Part shown: piece after piece, positions 1 through 9,694 of the stretch
Numbering within the stretch: position 1 is the stretch's first letter
Layout: each line of letters starts with the position of its first letter
Origin: CAVQAH01 sp963784195
Lineage (GTDB): Bacteria; Acidobacteriota; Vicinamibacteria; Vicinamibacterales; 2-12-FULL-66-21
DNA length: 64,000 nt
Direction: 5' to 3'
NCBI GenBank assembly: GCA_963784195.1
Contig: CAWARA010000001.1
Span: forward strand, 1-64,000
Program-made: the position numbers and the translations under genes
The notes under the pieces: generated by a model
Database searches by the model: none
The model's input: the letters and a program-made list of their open reading frames with translations, nothing else
What the model was told of the DNA's origin: nothing

Positions 1-919
1 GCGCGATTTCGTCCGCAGTGAGTCCGAGGAACTTCGCGGCATTGTCGTAGAAGATGTCCTGCTTTTCCTCGACCGTCAGAAATTCCAAACGATTGACGCG
101 ATCGATCGCCAGCCCGATCGCCTCGGGCCAGCGCATCTGGTCGCTCCCGAACATCACGCGGTCTAACATCCGCCTCCTCTTCGCTTCCTGGAGGAAGGGC
201 TCGAGCAGATCGCCGGCAATCGGAGTCCAGCTCAGCGCGCCGATGTCCACGTAGACGTGCTGGTACATTGTCATGAGCATGAGCGCGTTCTGCGGAAAGA
301 AACCGCCGGCGTGCATCACGTACACCTTCAGCTTCGGATATTTGACGAGCAGGTCCTCGAGAAGGAGCGGATCGCCAAGGGCCAGTCGAAATTTCGGACA
401 GCAGGTGTACGGTGTCCCGGGCGGCGCGCCGCCGGTGTGGATGCCTACCGGCACGCCGTGCTTCGCGGCAACCGCCCAATACGCATCGAACGCCGGATCC
501 GAAGGAGAGTAGCCTGCGTACTGGGCCGCCACCTCTCCGAACGCATCCAGCCGCTTTTCCCGAAACAGTCGATCCAGCTCCTCCGGCTGCATGAACGCGG
601 AGGGGTCTTCGACGCTGATTCCTTTCAGGATGCGGTCTGGCGCGGCCGCGTCCCACGCTTCGGCAGCAGCGACCGACGATCCGGAGACGATACCGAGCAC
701 GACGTTCCGATCCTTCATGATCGCGAGCGACCGCGCCATGTGCTCTTCGGCCGTCTTCGGCGACATCTCGCCGGTCGCTGGGTTCGGCGCAGGCTGCGCA
801 AGTCTCTCGCGCGTCTGGGCGTGCAAGTGCACGTCGATGATCGGTCCGCGGTAGACCCCGGTGTTCTGGGAGGACGCAGCCGCGGGAAGCAACGCGAGCG
901 CGATAACCAGCTTCTTCAT
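1..919 (-). CDS. secreted amidohydrolase (metal-dependent hydrolase, TIM barrel), 3' end cut by window edge
   Basis: About 306 codons are visible before the gene runs off the left edge, and only the extreme C-terminus should be missing. The product begins with a short hydrophobic leader (KKLVIALALLPAAS), so export is likely. Metal-site features of the amidohydrolase-2 family are visible: an HxH pair in DVHLH at residues 30-32, a histidine in GIHTGG, another in VMHAGG, and the aspartate of FGSDQMRW near the end. These place a divalent-metal active site in a TIM barrel that hydrolyses or decarboxylates a small cyclic or carboxylated substrate; the substrate cannot be told from sequence. It is transcribed away from the ADOP permease across a roughly 190-base intergenic region. 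The start is the only ATG placing the leader at the N-terminus. Confidence 0.82.
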   Translation of the reverse strand, partial: MKKLVIALALLPAAASSQNTGVYRGPIIDVHLHAQTRERLAQPAPNPATGEMSPKTAEEHMARSLAIMKDRNVVLGIVSGSSVAAAEAWDAAAPDRILKGISVEDPSAFMQPEELDRLFREKRLDAFGEVAAQYAGYSPSDPAFDAYWAVAAKHGVPVGIHTGGAPPGTPYTCCPKFRLALGDPLLLEDLLVKYPKLKVYVMHAGGFFPQNALMLMTMYQHVYVDIGALSWTPIAGDLLEPFLQEAKRRRMLDRVMFGSDQMRWPEAIGLAIDRVNRLEFLTVEEKQDIFYDNAAKFLGLTADEIA

Positions 920-1108
920 GATTGCTACGCTACCGCATTCCACTGCGATCGATCGACTCGAAGCATGAGTTCATTGAGCACACGTCGACGCGGCGTGCGA
1001 CTTCCTTCGACAGCAACGGGAACAAACTCACCGGGGATTCCGTAGGGGTCAGCGGGCGGGTCCTCGAGACGGCTCGTGCGTCGCAACCATCATGGGCGGA
1101 GCAGCTCA

Positions 1109-3652
1109 ATGAACTGGCTCAAGGGTTTCTCGCTCGACCTCAAGCTCGGGGGCCGGATGCTCGTGAAGTATCCGGGCCTCACCATTGTCGGCGGTCTGGC
1201 GATGGCGTTCGCGATCTGCGTCGGCACCGTCATCTTTGCGGTGCTGACGATGTTGATCTATCCCACGCTGCCGCTGCCCGCGGGCGAGCGCGTCGTCCAG
1301 ATCCGGAACTGGGACGTCGCCGCGAATGATCCCGAGCCGCGCGCGCTGCACGACTTCGTCGTCTGGCGCGGCGCGCTGCGGTCCGTGACGGAGCTCGGTG
1401 CCTGGCGGGACGTCAGCCGCAACCTGATCGTCGAGGCCGGCGACGCGCGTCCCGTCGAGGTCGCGGAGATCACTGCCTCCGGCTTTCGGATCGCTGAGGA
1501 TGCGCCGCTCCTGGGCCGCGTCCTCGTTGCAGCCGACGAGCGGCCAGATGCGCCAGCCGTAGCCGTGCTCGGGTACGACGTGTGGCGAACGCGCTTCGGC
1601 AGCGACCCCAATGTGCTCGGCCGCACCGTGCAGCTCGGAAACGAGTACACGACGGTCGTCGGCGTGATGCGCGAAGGCTTCGCGTTCCCCGTGTCGCACG
1701 AGCTGTGGATGCCGTTGCGGACGGACATCCTGGACCAGGCGCCGCGTTCGGGTCCCGCCGTCACGGTCTTCGGCGTGCTCGCACCCGGCGTGACGCTCGA
1801 GACGGCGCAGGCAGAGCTGACCGCGCTCGGCCGCCGTGCGGCCATCGAGCGGCCTGCCACGCACGAACACCTGCAGCCGCGTGTGACGCCCTACGCGAAG
1901 CTGTTCTCGGAGCCATCGGCCGGGGATCTCACCGTCCTCTTCTCGATCTACTTCTTCGCGGGCATGCTGCTCGTACTCGTCTGCGGCAACGTCGCCCTTC
2001 TCCTGTTCGCGCGCGCCGCGACGCGCGAGAGCGAGCTCGTCGTGCGCAACGCCCTCGGAGCGAGTCGCAGCCGGATCGTCGTGCAGATGTTCGCCGAGGC
2101 GCTCGTGCTCGGAGGCGTTGCGGCGGTGGTCGGCCTCGTGGCCTCCCATTTCGTCCTCCGCAGCTGGGGGGTGAACTTTCTCGAGGTGAACCTGGGTCGG
2201 CTCCCGTTCTGGTACGACCTCCGCCTTTCGCCCGCGACGGTGCTGTTCGCCATCGGGCTCACCGTGCTCGGCTCCGCGATCGCGGGGGTGATGCCTGCGC
2301 TCAAGGTCACGCGAGGCATGGGATCCCGCCTGAAGCAGGCCGCGGCTGGAGCCGGCGGACTGCAGTTCGGCGGCGTCTGGACCGCGGTGATCGTCGTGCA
2401 GGTCGCGATCACGGTGGCATTTCCCGCGCTCGTCTACGTCGAGCAATGGCAGTTGCGCCGCGCCCAGGCGTTTCCAGCCGGATTCGCGTCCGAGGAGTAT
2501 CTGGCGGTGCGGATCGAGATGGATGCGCCGATCGTCCCGGGAGCGGACGCCGATGCGGCCCGCGCCGCGCAGCGCGCTTCGTTCGCGTCCACCGTCGACG
2601 AGCTGCGCCGGCGCGTTGCAGCTGAGCCCGTGGTTGCCGGCGTCACCTTCGTGGACCGGCTGCCGCGCACGAGCCACCCCGACCCCCGGATCGAGCTTTA
2701 CGATGACTCGACCCGCACCGCACCGTTGGCCCGCGAGGCGAGCGCGAATCCACGACTGCCGCTCCGCGAGGTGAGTGTCGCAGGCATCGATCCGTCGTAC
2801 TTCGACGTGCTGGAGGCTCCGATTCTCGCCGGTCGCGCGTTCAATGCCGGCGATTTCGCGTCCGGTGCGAGGGTCGCGATTGTCGATCAGGGCTTCGTGG
2901 ACCAGGTGCTGCAGGGGCGGAATCCTATCGGCCAGCGGGTGCGCTTCGTCGGGGAAGGAGACAGTGCGGCCAGGAACTCAGAACCGTGGTTCGAGGTCGT
3001 CGGTGTCGTGAAGGAGCTCGGGATGGGCGCACCAACGGAGAAGGGACGCGCGGCAGGTCTCTATCTTCCTGCGACCCCGGATCGATTGGACCGGGTCTAC
3101 ATGATGGTGCACGTGCGGGGCGATCCGATGCTGCTCGGCCCACAGCTTCGCGAGATCGCCGCCGCGGTGAATCCGACGCTTCGGCTCTCGGAGCTCCAGC
3201 GGGTGGACGAAGTCACGAACGATATTCTGTGGATCGTCCGGCTCTGGCTGCGAATCACGATCCTGATGACCGCCATCGCCTTGCTGCTCTCACTCGCCGG
3301 GATCTACGCGGTGCTCTCGTTCATCGTGGCGCGACGAACGCGTGAGATCGGCGTCCGCGTGGCCCTGGGCGCGAGCCGGCGGCGCGTCATCGGCGCCATC
3401 TTCCGGCGTCCGCTGTCACAGGTGGGACTCGGCATCCTCGTCGGCACCGCGCTCATCGGCGCTGTGGGCAGCGTGGCCTACACGACCGAGTTCCCCGGGG
3501 CCGACAGTCTCTCGGCTGGGCTCTCGCTCGGGCAGGTCGCGATGCTGCTTGCCTACGCCACGCTCATGCTGGGAGTCTGCCTCCTCGCGTGCGTCGTCCC
3601 GACGCGCCGCGCGCTCGGCGTGGAGCCGACAATCGCGCTGCGGGTGGATTAG
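1109..3652 (+). CDS. ADOP-family ABC permease (duplicated MacB/FtsX type)
   Basis: An 847-residue inner-membrane protein with the acidobacterial duplicated orphan permease layout: an N-terminal membrane segment (about residues 22-48), a periplasmic MacB-like core, a first FtsX four-helix block (about 270-430, with VRNALGASRSRIVVQMF), a second periplasmic core, and a second FtsX block (about 715-845, with RTREIGVRVALGASRRRVI). The ATG at 1109 is chosen because a GGCGGAG Shine-Dalgarno lies 8 bases upstream; an in-frame ATG at 1076 has none. Unlike the other two ADOP genes here it has no PadR gene beside it and lacks the soluble N-terminal segment (DLDEEIRGHL type) they carry. The role is unproven; the family resembles MacB permeases without a fused ATPase. 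Confidence 0.85.
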   Translation: MNWLKGFSLDLKLGGRMLVKYPGLTIVGGLAMAFAICVGTVIFAVLTMLIYPTLPLPAGERVVQIRNWDVAANDPEPRALHDFVVWRGALRSVTELGAWRDVSRNLIVEAGDARPVEVAEITASGFRIAEDAPLLGRVLVAADERPDAPAVAVLGYDVWRTRFGSDPNVLGRTVQLGNEYTTVVGVMREGFAFPVSHELWMPLRTDILDQAPRSGPAVTVFGVLAPGVTLETAQAELTALGRRAAIERPATHEHLQPRVTPYAKLFSEPSAGDLTVLFSIYFFAGMLLVLVCGNVALLLFARAATRESELVVRNALGASRSRIVVQMFAEALVLGGVAAVVGLVASHFVLRSWGVNFLEVNLGRLPFWYDLRLSPATVLFAIGLTVLGSAIAGVMPALKVTRGMGSRLKQAAAGAGGLQFGGVWTAVIVVQVAITVAFPALVYVEQWQLRRAQAFPAGFASEEYLAVRIEMDAPIVPGADADAARAAQRASFASTVDELRRRVAAEPVVAGVTFVDRLPRTSHPDPRIELYDDSTRTAPLAREASANPRLPLREVSVAGIDPSYFDVLEAPILAGRAFNAGDFASGARVAIVDQGFVDQVLQGRNPIGQRVRFVGEGDSAARNSEPWFEVVGVVKELGMGAPTEKGRAAGLYLPATPDRLDRVYMMVHVRGDPMLLGPQLREIAAAVNPTLRLSELQRVDEVTNDILWIVRLWLRITILMTAIALLLSLAGIYAVLSFIVARRTREIGVRVALGASRRRVIGAIFRRPLSQVGLGILVGTALIGAVGSVAYTTEFPGADSLSAGLSLGQVAMLLAYATLMLGVCLLACVVPTRRALGVEPTIALRVD

Positions 3653-3673
3653 CCGCGAGGGCACGGGCGGATT

Positions 3674-3697
3674 GGCGCTGGGGAGGGCAGAAGCGCC
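3674..3697. terminator. weak hairpin between convergent genes
   Basis: GGCGCT at 3674-3679 pairs with AGCGCC at 3692-3697 across a 12-base loop, in the short gap between the convergent ADOP and kinase genes. There is no T-run, so terminator function is only suggested by position. Confidence 0.25.
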
Positions 3698-6594
3698 TCA
3701 TCGAACCGGCAAGGCGAATACGACGATATCCGACTCTTCTCGTGCCCGATCGAAGATGATTTCGCGACCGTCGACAGATACGTCGAAATCGCCGATGGCG
3801 AACTCGCGACCGAGATTGGTGAGTTGCCGCTCGCGACCGGTCTTGAGATTGACGAGCCAGAACTCCTTGTGCGAGATGTCCCCTTTCAAGATGACCAGCG
3901 CATCGTCGCCACCGAGAAAGGCCAGCCGCCGGGCGCCTCGGCTCAGAATCAGATTTGGAAAATCGCGCGTCGCGCCGTCTGCGCTCACGGCACTGACGGA
4001 AAAGTTCGTGCCCACATCCGGGCCTGAATAGACCAGAAACTGTCCGCTCGGAGACCAGATCGGATCAATCGCGTACACGTTCACAAGCAGAATCGGCGTC
4101 CCGCCGCCGACGGGAATCTTGAACAGTTGGGGCTTCCCATCCCGATTGGCCGCGATCGCCACCCACTGTCCGTCTGGCGACCATGCGGGCGCGCCGCGCA
4201 CATCGAGCTCTTCGGCGATCCGGCGAGCGCCTGTTCCGTCGGCGTTCATCACGTACAGTCGCGTCACTCCACGTCGTTGCACCGCGAACGCGAGGCGTTG
4301 ACCATCGGGCGCAATCGCTGGTCCGCCGAGAGGGCGCCCTTCGACGCCACTCCAGAGCTCGGTCGATGCGCCATCCGCGAGCTTCACGAGGCCATCCGTT
4401 CCGGCCTTCGGCGCACGATAGATGATGTATCCCCGTCCCGCCCGCGGCGATAAACCGCGTGCGGTCGGCAGCGAGACTGGAGTGGCGCCAGATTCGTCTG
4501 ACACACCGTCGGCAATCGGCACACGCCACAAGCCGGCCGTCGCACGTGAAACTGTCGCGACAAGACGTCGCCCATCGGCACTGGCCGCAAGCGACATGTA
4601 CTCCTCGACGCCCAGGCTGACGCGGTGGGGCACGCGGCGTTCGACGTCTATCGCGTAGATCCAGGGTCCGGATCCGTCATCGTCGGTGGCCAGGTACAGC
4701 AGCGTTCGGTTGTCCAGCAGCGTTGGAAAGGTGACGCGTGAGTTGTGGAACGTCAGCTGCTCGGGCTGACCGCCCGTCGGGCGAATGCGCCAGACGTCGC
4801 TTTCTTCGAGCGGTAACCCGTGGACGAAGTAGATGAACGCGCCGTCGTGCGACCAGAGGGGAAAGTGGTTATGGACGCCTGGCCGCGCGACGTAGATTTG
4901 ATGGCCAACCTTCTCGTCAAGCTCAGTAACGAACAAAGGATCGCCTTCCTCTGGGGGGTGGTACACCATGCGTCTACCATCGGGCGACCAGTCGAGCTCG
5001 GACACGCCTTTCAGGTAGGGCCGAAGCTCGCCGCCCATCGTAGGAACGGCCCACCCGGCATCGACCACACCGCCCTTTGCGGAATCCGGCACGCGGCGCC
5101 AGAGTGTGACCAGCGAACCGTCTGGAGAAAAGCCGAGAGTGCGGGTCCCGGGATTCCGCAGTTCCAGCACGCTGCCTCTGGTGAGGTTGTGGATGTCGCC
5201 GGTCCCGACCTGAGTTGCCCAGGCGTCCCACGTGCCATCGCGGTCGGAGAGAAAAACGACGAACTTCCCGTCGCGCGAGATGGCTGCGTGATGCTCCGCT
5301 CCCTCGAAATCCGTCAGTCTCGTAACCGTCGCGCCTTCAAGCGGACTCCGCCAGAAGTATTCGGAGCGCTGCAACTGCCAGATCGCGGCGCTTGTGATGA
5401 TCAGCAGACCGACGCCGGCCGCCGCCCACCATGCGTGTCGGGTCGGATTACGGGCCGCCGGCGTCACACGATCGCTCGCACCCACGGCGGCCGCAGCCCC
5501 GCTCGAGGAAGCGATGGCACTAAGCGCCTCCTCGATTTCGAGGCGCGCGTCGCCGACGTCGCGCCAGCGCCGCTTGGGATCTTTCTCGAGACAGCGCTGG
5601 AGCAGGCGTCGGATGCTCACCGGCGTCTGCGCGGGCAGGGCGCTCCAATCGGGCTCGTGTTCGAGGATCGCCGCGATCGTGTCGGAGATGGTCTCGGCGC
5701 GAAATGCCGGCCGGGCCGTCAACATCTCGTACAAGACGGCGCCGAACGCCCAGATGTCGGTCCGCTTGTCGACCGTCTTCCCACGTGCTTGCTCGGGGCT
5801 CATGTAGGCGGCCGTGCCCGCGATCACACCTTCTCGTGTTTCCTCGATCGTGATCGCGGCGGCATCTGGAAGGCGTCGCGTCCGGAGCCTTCGCTTCCAA
5901 ACACCTTCGCCAACCCGAAGTCGAGCACCTTCACGGTGTCGTCGGGCGTAATCTTGATGTTCGGCGGTTTCAGATCGCGGTGGACGATGCCCTTCTCGTG
6001 CGCGGCTTCGAGGGCCTCCGCGATCTGCCGCGCCACCCTGAGTGCCTCCTGAACCGGCAACGGGCCCAACGCGAGACGCTCGGCAAGCGTCGCGCCTTCC
6101 ACGAGCTCGAGCACGAGGCCGCGGATCCCGTCGGCCTCTTCCAATCCGTAGATCGCGCCAATGTGCGGATGGTTCAGCGTCGCCAGGACCCGCGCCTCGC
6201 GTTCGAGGCGCGCGAGCCGCTCCGGGTCTGAAAGAAAGACGTCTGCCACAACCTTGATGGCGACATCGCGGCCCAGCTTCGTATCGCGGGCGCGGTACAC
6301 CTTGCCCATTCCGCCCGCACCAAGGAGAGACAGGATCTTGTGGGAACCGAGTTGCCGGCCCACGAGGGATGTTCCGTGGTGATCGGCCAGGACGTGCGCT
6401 GCCACTTCTCCGATCGGCGTCGCGAGAAACCTCTCCGCTTTCTGTGCATGTGCCAGCAGCGCCTCCACTTCCTTGCGCAGCCCGTCGTCGGGTCCGCATG
6501 CGCCCGCCACGAACCCGGCCCGATCGCGCAGATCGTGGTCAAGCGCGGCGTCGCATAGCGCTTCGACGCGCCGCCGGCGCTCGAGGTCTGTCAC
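3698..6594 (-). CDS. transmembrane Ser/Thr protein kinase with TolB/WD40-like sensor propeller (frameshifted at about 5870)
   Basis: The N-terminal part (GTG start at 6594) has the glycine loop GAGGMG (about residue 91), AIKVV lysine, catalytic loop HRDLKPPN (about 204) and DFG (about 223). That frame stops at 5824. The C-lobe (GTAAYMSPEQARG, DIWAFGAVLYEM) continues in another frame from about 5890, followed by one membrane helix (AWWAAAGVGLLIITS) and a long extracytoplasmic TolB-like beta-propeller down to 3698. One missing base near 5858-5890, in the activation segment, restores a single protein of about 965 residues. The architecture is a PknB-type kinase with an external ligand-sensing domain. 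Its start overlaps the stop of the upstream ECF sigma gene by four bases (GTGA), so the two are co-translated. The break may be a sequencing indel. Confidence 0.83.
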
Positions 6595-7163
6595 GGCGCT
6601 TCTCCATCGAGCTCACGAAGCAGCCAGAGCTTTGCGAGTCGCCAGTCGCGTTTCACCGTGTCGGGCGACACATGGAGCACCTCGGCCGTCTCCTCGACAC
6701 TCAAGCCCCCGAAGAAGCGCAATTCGATAATGCGACTCTTCCGAACGTCGACGGCTTCCAATGCCTCCAAGGCGCGATCCAACGCCACGACATCCAATGA
6801 CAGTTCTGGCGACGTGACGAGCCCTTCGTCCAGCGTCACCCGTTCGGCGCCGCCGCCGCGTTTGCGGTACCCCCGCGATCGTGCGTGATCGACGAGCACG
6901 CGGCGCATCAGTCGGGCCGAAATCCCGAGAAAGTGCGCACGGTCCTCCCAGCGGATCCGCCGGGCGTCTGTCAATCGGAGAAACGCCTCATTCACCAGCG
7001 CGGTCGTTTGTAACGTGTGACCGCGCCGCTCGCGGGCCATGTACCCTCGAGCCAGCCGGCGAAGCTCCGCCTCCACAAGCGGTGTCAACTGTTCGAGCGC
7101 GCCGGCATCGCCGTCGCCCCAGGCTCGCAATAGCTGGGTTACCACTCCTGGTGACGGTGTCAT
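6591..7163 (-). CDS. ECF-type RNA polymerase sigma factor (Ser/Thr-kinase-linked family)
   Basis: The 190-residue product has sigma-70 region 2 (LVNEAFLRL, RAHFLGISARLMRRVLVDHAR) and region 4 helix-turn-helix (IELRFFGGLSVEETAEVLHVSPDTVKRDWRLAKLWL). It matches the acidobacterial/planctomycete ECF group (TIGR02999-like) whose genes sit next to Ser/Thr kinases instead of classical anti-sigma factors. The downstream kinase overlaps its stop by four bases, so kinase-controlled activity is a reasonable inference. The start ATG at 7163 gives the usual family N-terminus. It diverges from the haloperoxidase gene across 162 bases, which may hold a shared promoter region. Confidence 0.9.
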   Translation of the reverse strand: MTPSPGVVTQLLRAWGDGDAGALEQLTPLVEAELRRLARGYMARERRGHTLQTTALVNEAFLRLTDARRIRWEDRAHFLGISARLMRRVLVDHARSRGYRKRGGGAERVTLDEGLVTSPELSLDVVALDRALEALEAVDVRKSRIIELRFFGGLSVEETAEVLHVSPDTVKRDWRLAKLWLLRELDGEAP

Positions 7164-7325
7164 TCAGACCTTCAGATGCGCGAAGTATGGCACTTTCTCC
7201 ACGCAGCGTCTCGCCCGTGAAATCCGCCGTTTCCAGGCGCGGTTTTGATGATCTTCCCCTTTCAGACCGGCGTTCCCGCATTCCAGCGTGAGGGCGGCCT
7301 CCCCGCCGTCCGTGGAGGGAACGAC

Positions 7326-8714
7326 ATGGCGAGGACATCTCGAAACTTAGCCGTCAGCGTGATTGTGGCAGTCGGACTGGCGGGTGTTACGCGGACCGCT
7401 TGCGCGGACCAAACGGATCCATCGGAGGTTACTCCGCAAGTCCAGAACGATTTCCAGAACCGGGCTTCGGAAGTGCTGGACTGGAATCAGATCTTCATCG
7501 ACACGCTGATTGCGACGAATACCGCGAACTCCTCGAGTCAACGGCTCGGGGCAATCGTTCACACCGCGATCTTCGACGCCTACAACGGCATCGAACAGCG
7601 CTACACGCCAATCTTCGTCCACGATCGGGCGCCGGCCGGCGCGTCGCGGCGAGCGGCCGTAATCGCCGCGGCGTACACGGCGCTCGTCGGCTTGTTCCAG
7701 TCCCGGCAGCCGCGCTCGACGACAGCTATAAGGCATCGCTCGCGGCGCTGAGCGTGCATTGCGAGGAGCGAGAACAATCGCGCGGACAACGGCGCTCCTG
7801 CGCCGAGCGTATCGAGCGCGGCGTAGCCTGGGGAATCGAAGTCGCGCAGGCCGTCCTGGCTTGGCGGGCGACCGATGGTTTCAACGGCACGTTACGCAGC
7901 CTTTAACGGCGGTACGGCGGTTGGCCAGTGGCGGCCGACCCCGCGGCTTGTGCCGCCGCCGCTCACCTGCGGGAGCATGAGCGCGCAGGGTTTGGCCTTC
8001 ACGTCGATGTTCGTTCTCGTCAGCGAGACGCAGTTTCAGCCTGGGCCGCCGCGGGGGCTGACAACCAGCACGTATTCGGATGATTTCAACGCGGTGAAGG
8101 CACTCGGTCGCGGGACCGGATCGACGCGCACCGTCGACCAGACGGCGCTTGCGCCATTCTGGGAGGGCAATGCCAGCGTCCACTGGAACCAGGCAGCCAA
8201 CCAGATCGCGCGCGCCCATCACGTGTCGATGTCACAGAGCAACCGGCTTCTCGCGCTGCTGAACATTGCGATGGCCGACACGGCGATTACGATCTGGAGC
8301 GCCAAGCGTTTCTACGGGGACATTTGGAGCGAGGTCACCTGGCGGCCCGCAACCTCGATTCCGCTGGCGGACATCGATGGCAACCCGGACACGGTGTCCG
8401 ATCCGGCCTGGCAGCCGCTCGTCAACACGCCGTGCCATCCGGAATATCCTGCCGGGCATCCCAGCCTCAACGGGGCGGCCGCCGCGGTTCTGCGCAGCCA
8501 CTTCAAAGACCGACAGCTGTTTACGCTGACGACGACCGGCCAGCCGAGCCGAACGTATACGAGCATCGCGCAAGCACGCGCCGACGGGAACAATGCACGG
8601 GTCTGGGGCGGCATGCATTACCCAAGCACGGTCGAGATTAGCGACGCTCTGGGCGAGTCAATCGCGGACTACGTCAATCGAAACGCTATGCAGCGGCGTC
8701 GCGGCAAACGATGA
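7326..8714 (+). CDS. secreted vanadium-dependent haloperoxidase / PAP2-superfamily enzyme (two frameshifts)
   Basis: A strong GGAGGGA 5 bases before the ATG at 7326 sets the start, followed by a signal peptide ending near RTACA. The family signature is present in the C-terminal part: lysine and arginine in KRFYGDIWSEVTWRP, PAGH-type motif in EYPAGHPS, and R-x5-H in RVWGGMHYPS, the vanadate/phosphate-binding residues of PAP2-like haloperoxidases. The protein is split over three frames: shift one near 7700-7710 (after ALVGLFQSR), shift two near 7880-7890 (between ATDGFNG and RYAAFNGG). Joined, it gives about 460 residues, normal for secreted bacterial members. Either draft-sequence errors or a recent pseudogene. 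Function would be halide oxidation or phosphatase chemistry outside the cytoplasm. Confidence 0.78.
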
Positions 8715-8918
8715 GAAGGACGCGGGGTGTCTCTGCCGAGTTCACATTGGCACCCGCGTGTTGGCCGAACCAGACTACGCCGTCGCCCACGAGAACTCCA
8801 AATTCAGTGGGGTCAGCCAGCGGCCCTTCGCGATAGTTCAGCATTTCTGTCGCAGGGGAAGAGGCCGGGTATGATTGCGCGAGTCGGGCAGGCTGGCGGC
8901 CATCGAGGCCTCCGGGTT

Positions 8919-8943
8919 CCCAGTTCGCAGCTCCCAGTTGCAG
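8919..8943. repeat. short degenerate tandem repeat (CCCAGTT-CAG units)
   Basis: Two near-copies, CCCAGTTCGCAG (8919-8930) and CCCAGTTGCAG (8933-8943), lie in the intergenic stretch 8715-9013 ahead of the RraA gene, flanked by further TTCC/GGGTTCC words. The rest of that 299-base stretch shows no gene or terminator that I can support. Confidence 0.4.
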
Positions 8944-9013
8944 GTCTCGGTTCCGGGTGAACGGGGAGCAGGGAAGGTGGAACCTAGCTCGACGCCGAAG
9001 GAGCGCGCACCGC

Positions 9014-9694
9014 ATGTCCACGCCGGGTCGATTGGGTTTCAGGGTTCTACCTTCGCCGCCACGACTCGACGATGCCCTCGTCGCCCGTTTTCGCGGGCTC
9101 GCGTCGCCGAATCTCGCGGACGCCATGGGCCGCTTCAACTTCATGGACCCTGGGATCCGGATGCGCAGCGGCCTGCCGCTGTGCGGCCTGGCGGTCACGG
9201 TCAACGCGCGGCCGGCAGACAACCTCATGGTCCACAAAGCGCTTCAGGTCGCTCGTCCCGGCGACGTCGTCGTCGTGAACACGTGTGGCAACACCACGAG
9301 CGCGGTGTTCGGCGAGTTGATGTGTCAGGCGGCGACCGTTGCGAAACTTGGCGGAATCATCGTCGACGGAGCCATCCGCGACGTGAAAGCGATCACCGCA
9401 CTCGGGTTCCCCGCGTTCAGCCGCAGCGTGAGCGCCGGCGGCTGCGACAAGGACGGGCCGGGCGAAATCAACGTGCCGATAAGCTGCGGCGGGACCGTCG
9501 TTTGTCCTGGCGACATCGTCGTCGGTGACGGCGATGGGGTCGCGGTGGTGCCCGCGGCAGCGGCAACAGAGGTGCTGGAGCTCGTGCAGGCGCTCATCGG
9601 ACGCGAAGCGAAACGCGTGACGGAAATCAAGAGCGGGTCGCCGTTCAAGGCCGAGATCGACGAGACGCTTCGGAAGCACGGAGTGATCGAGTGA
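9014..9694 (+). CDS. RraA-family protein, probable HMG/CHA-type pyruvate aldolase
   Basis: 226 residues from the ATG at 9014 (AAGGAG 10 bases upstream; an in-frame ATG at 8957 adds only basic sequence). The RraA fold is recognisable: SPNLADAMGR near residue 33, the substrate loop GGIIVDGAIRD with the Arg122-Asp123 pair, and FSRSVSAGG. That Arg-Asp pair corresponds to the catalytic residues described for 4-hydroxy-4-methyl-2-oxoglutarate/4-carboxy-4-hydroxy-2-oxoadipate (HMG/CHA) aldolases, which share this fold and cleave to pyruvate. E. coli RraA itself binds RNase E, but the operon context with an aminotransferase, transporter and hydratase favours the aldolase role. Its stop overlaps the GTG of the next gene (GTGA, 9691-9694). 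Substrate is inferred. Confidence 0.82.
   Translation: MSTPGRLGFRVLPSPPRLDDALVARFRGLASPNLADAMGRFNFMDPGIRMRSGLPLCGLAVTVNARPADNLMVHKALQVARPGDVVVVNTCGNTTSAVFGELMCQAATVAKLGGIIVDGAIRDVKAITALGFPAFSRSVSAGGCDKDGPGEINVPISCGGTVVCPGDIVVGDGDGVAVVPAAAATEVLELVQALIGREAKRVTEIKSGSPFKAEIDETLRKHGVIE

Noticed and set aside
257..1045. Plus-strand open frame of 262 codons
   Set aside because: Arg-rich, low-complexity translation opposite the amidohydrolase gene; a shadow frame typical of high-GC DNA.
1106..2677. Minus-strand open frame of 523 codons under the ADOP gene
   Set aside because: No hydrophobic or domain pattern; opposite strand has a full ADOP permease.
4820..6052. Plus-strand open frame of 410 codons
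   Set aside because: Antisense to the kinase propeller; no recognisable domain.
5890..6499. N-terminal extension of the kinase C-lobe frame
   Set aside because: It is an Arg-rich shadow of the true kinase N-lobe, which is in the frame starting at 6594.
8686..8850. Minus-strand peptide segment (MLNYREGPLADPTEFGVL...) downstream of the haloperoxidase
   Set aside because: Looks somewhat protein-like but is short, lacks a ribosome site and overlaps the haloperoxidase end; no family recognised.
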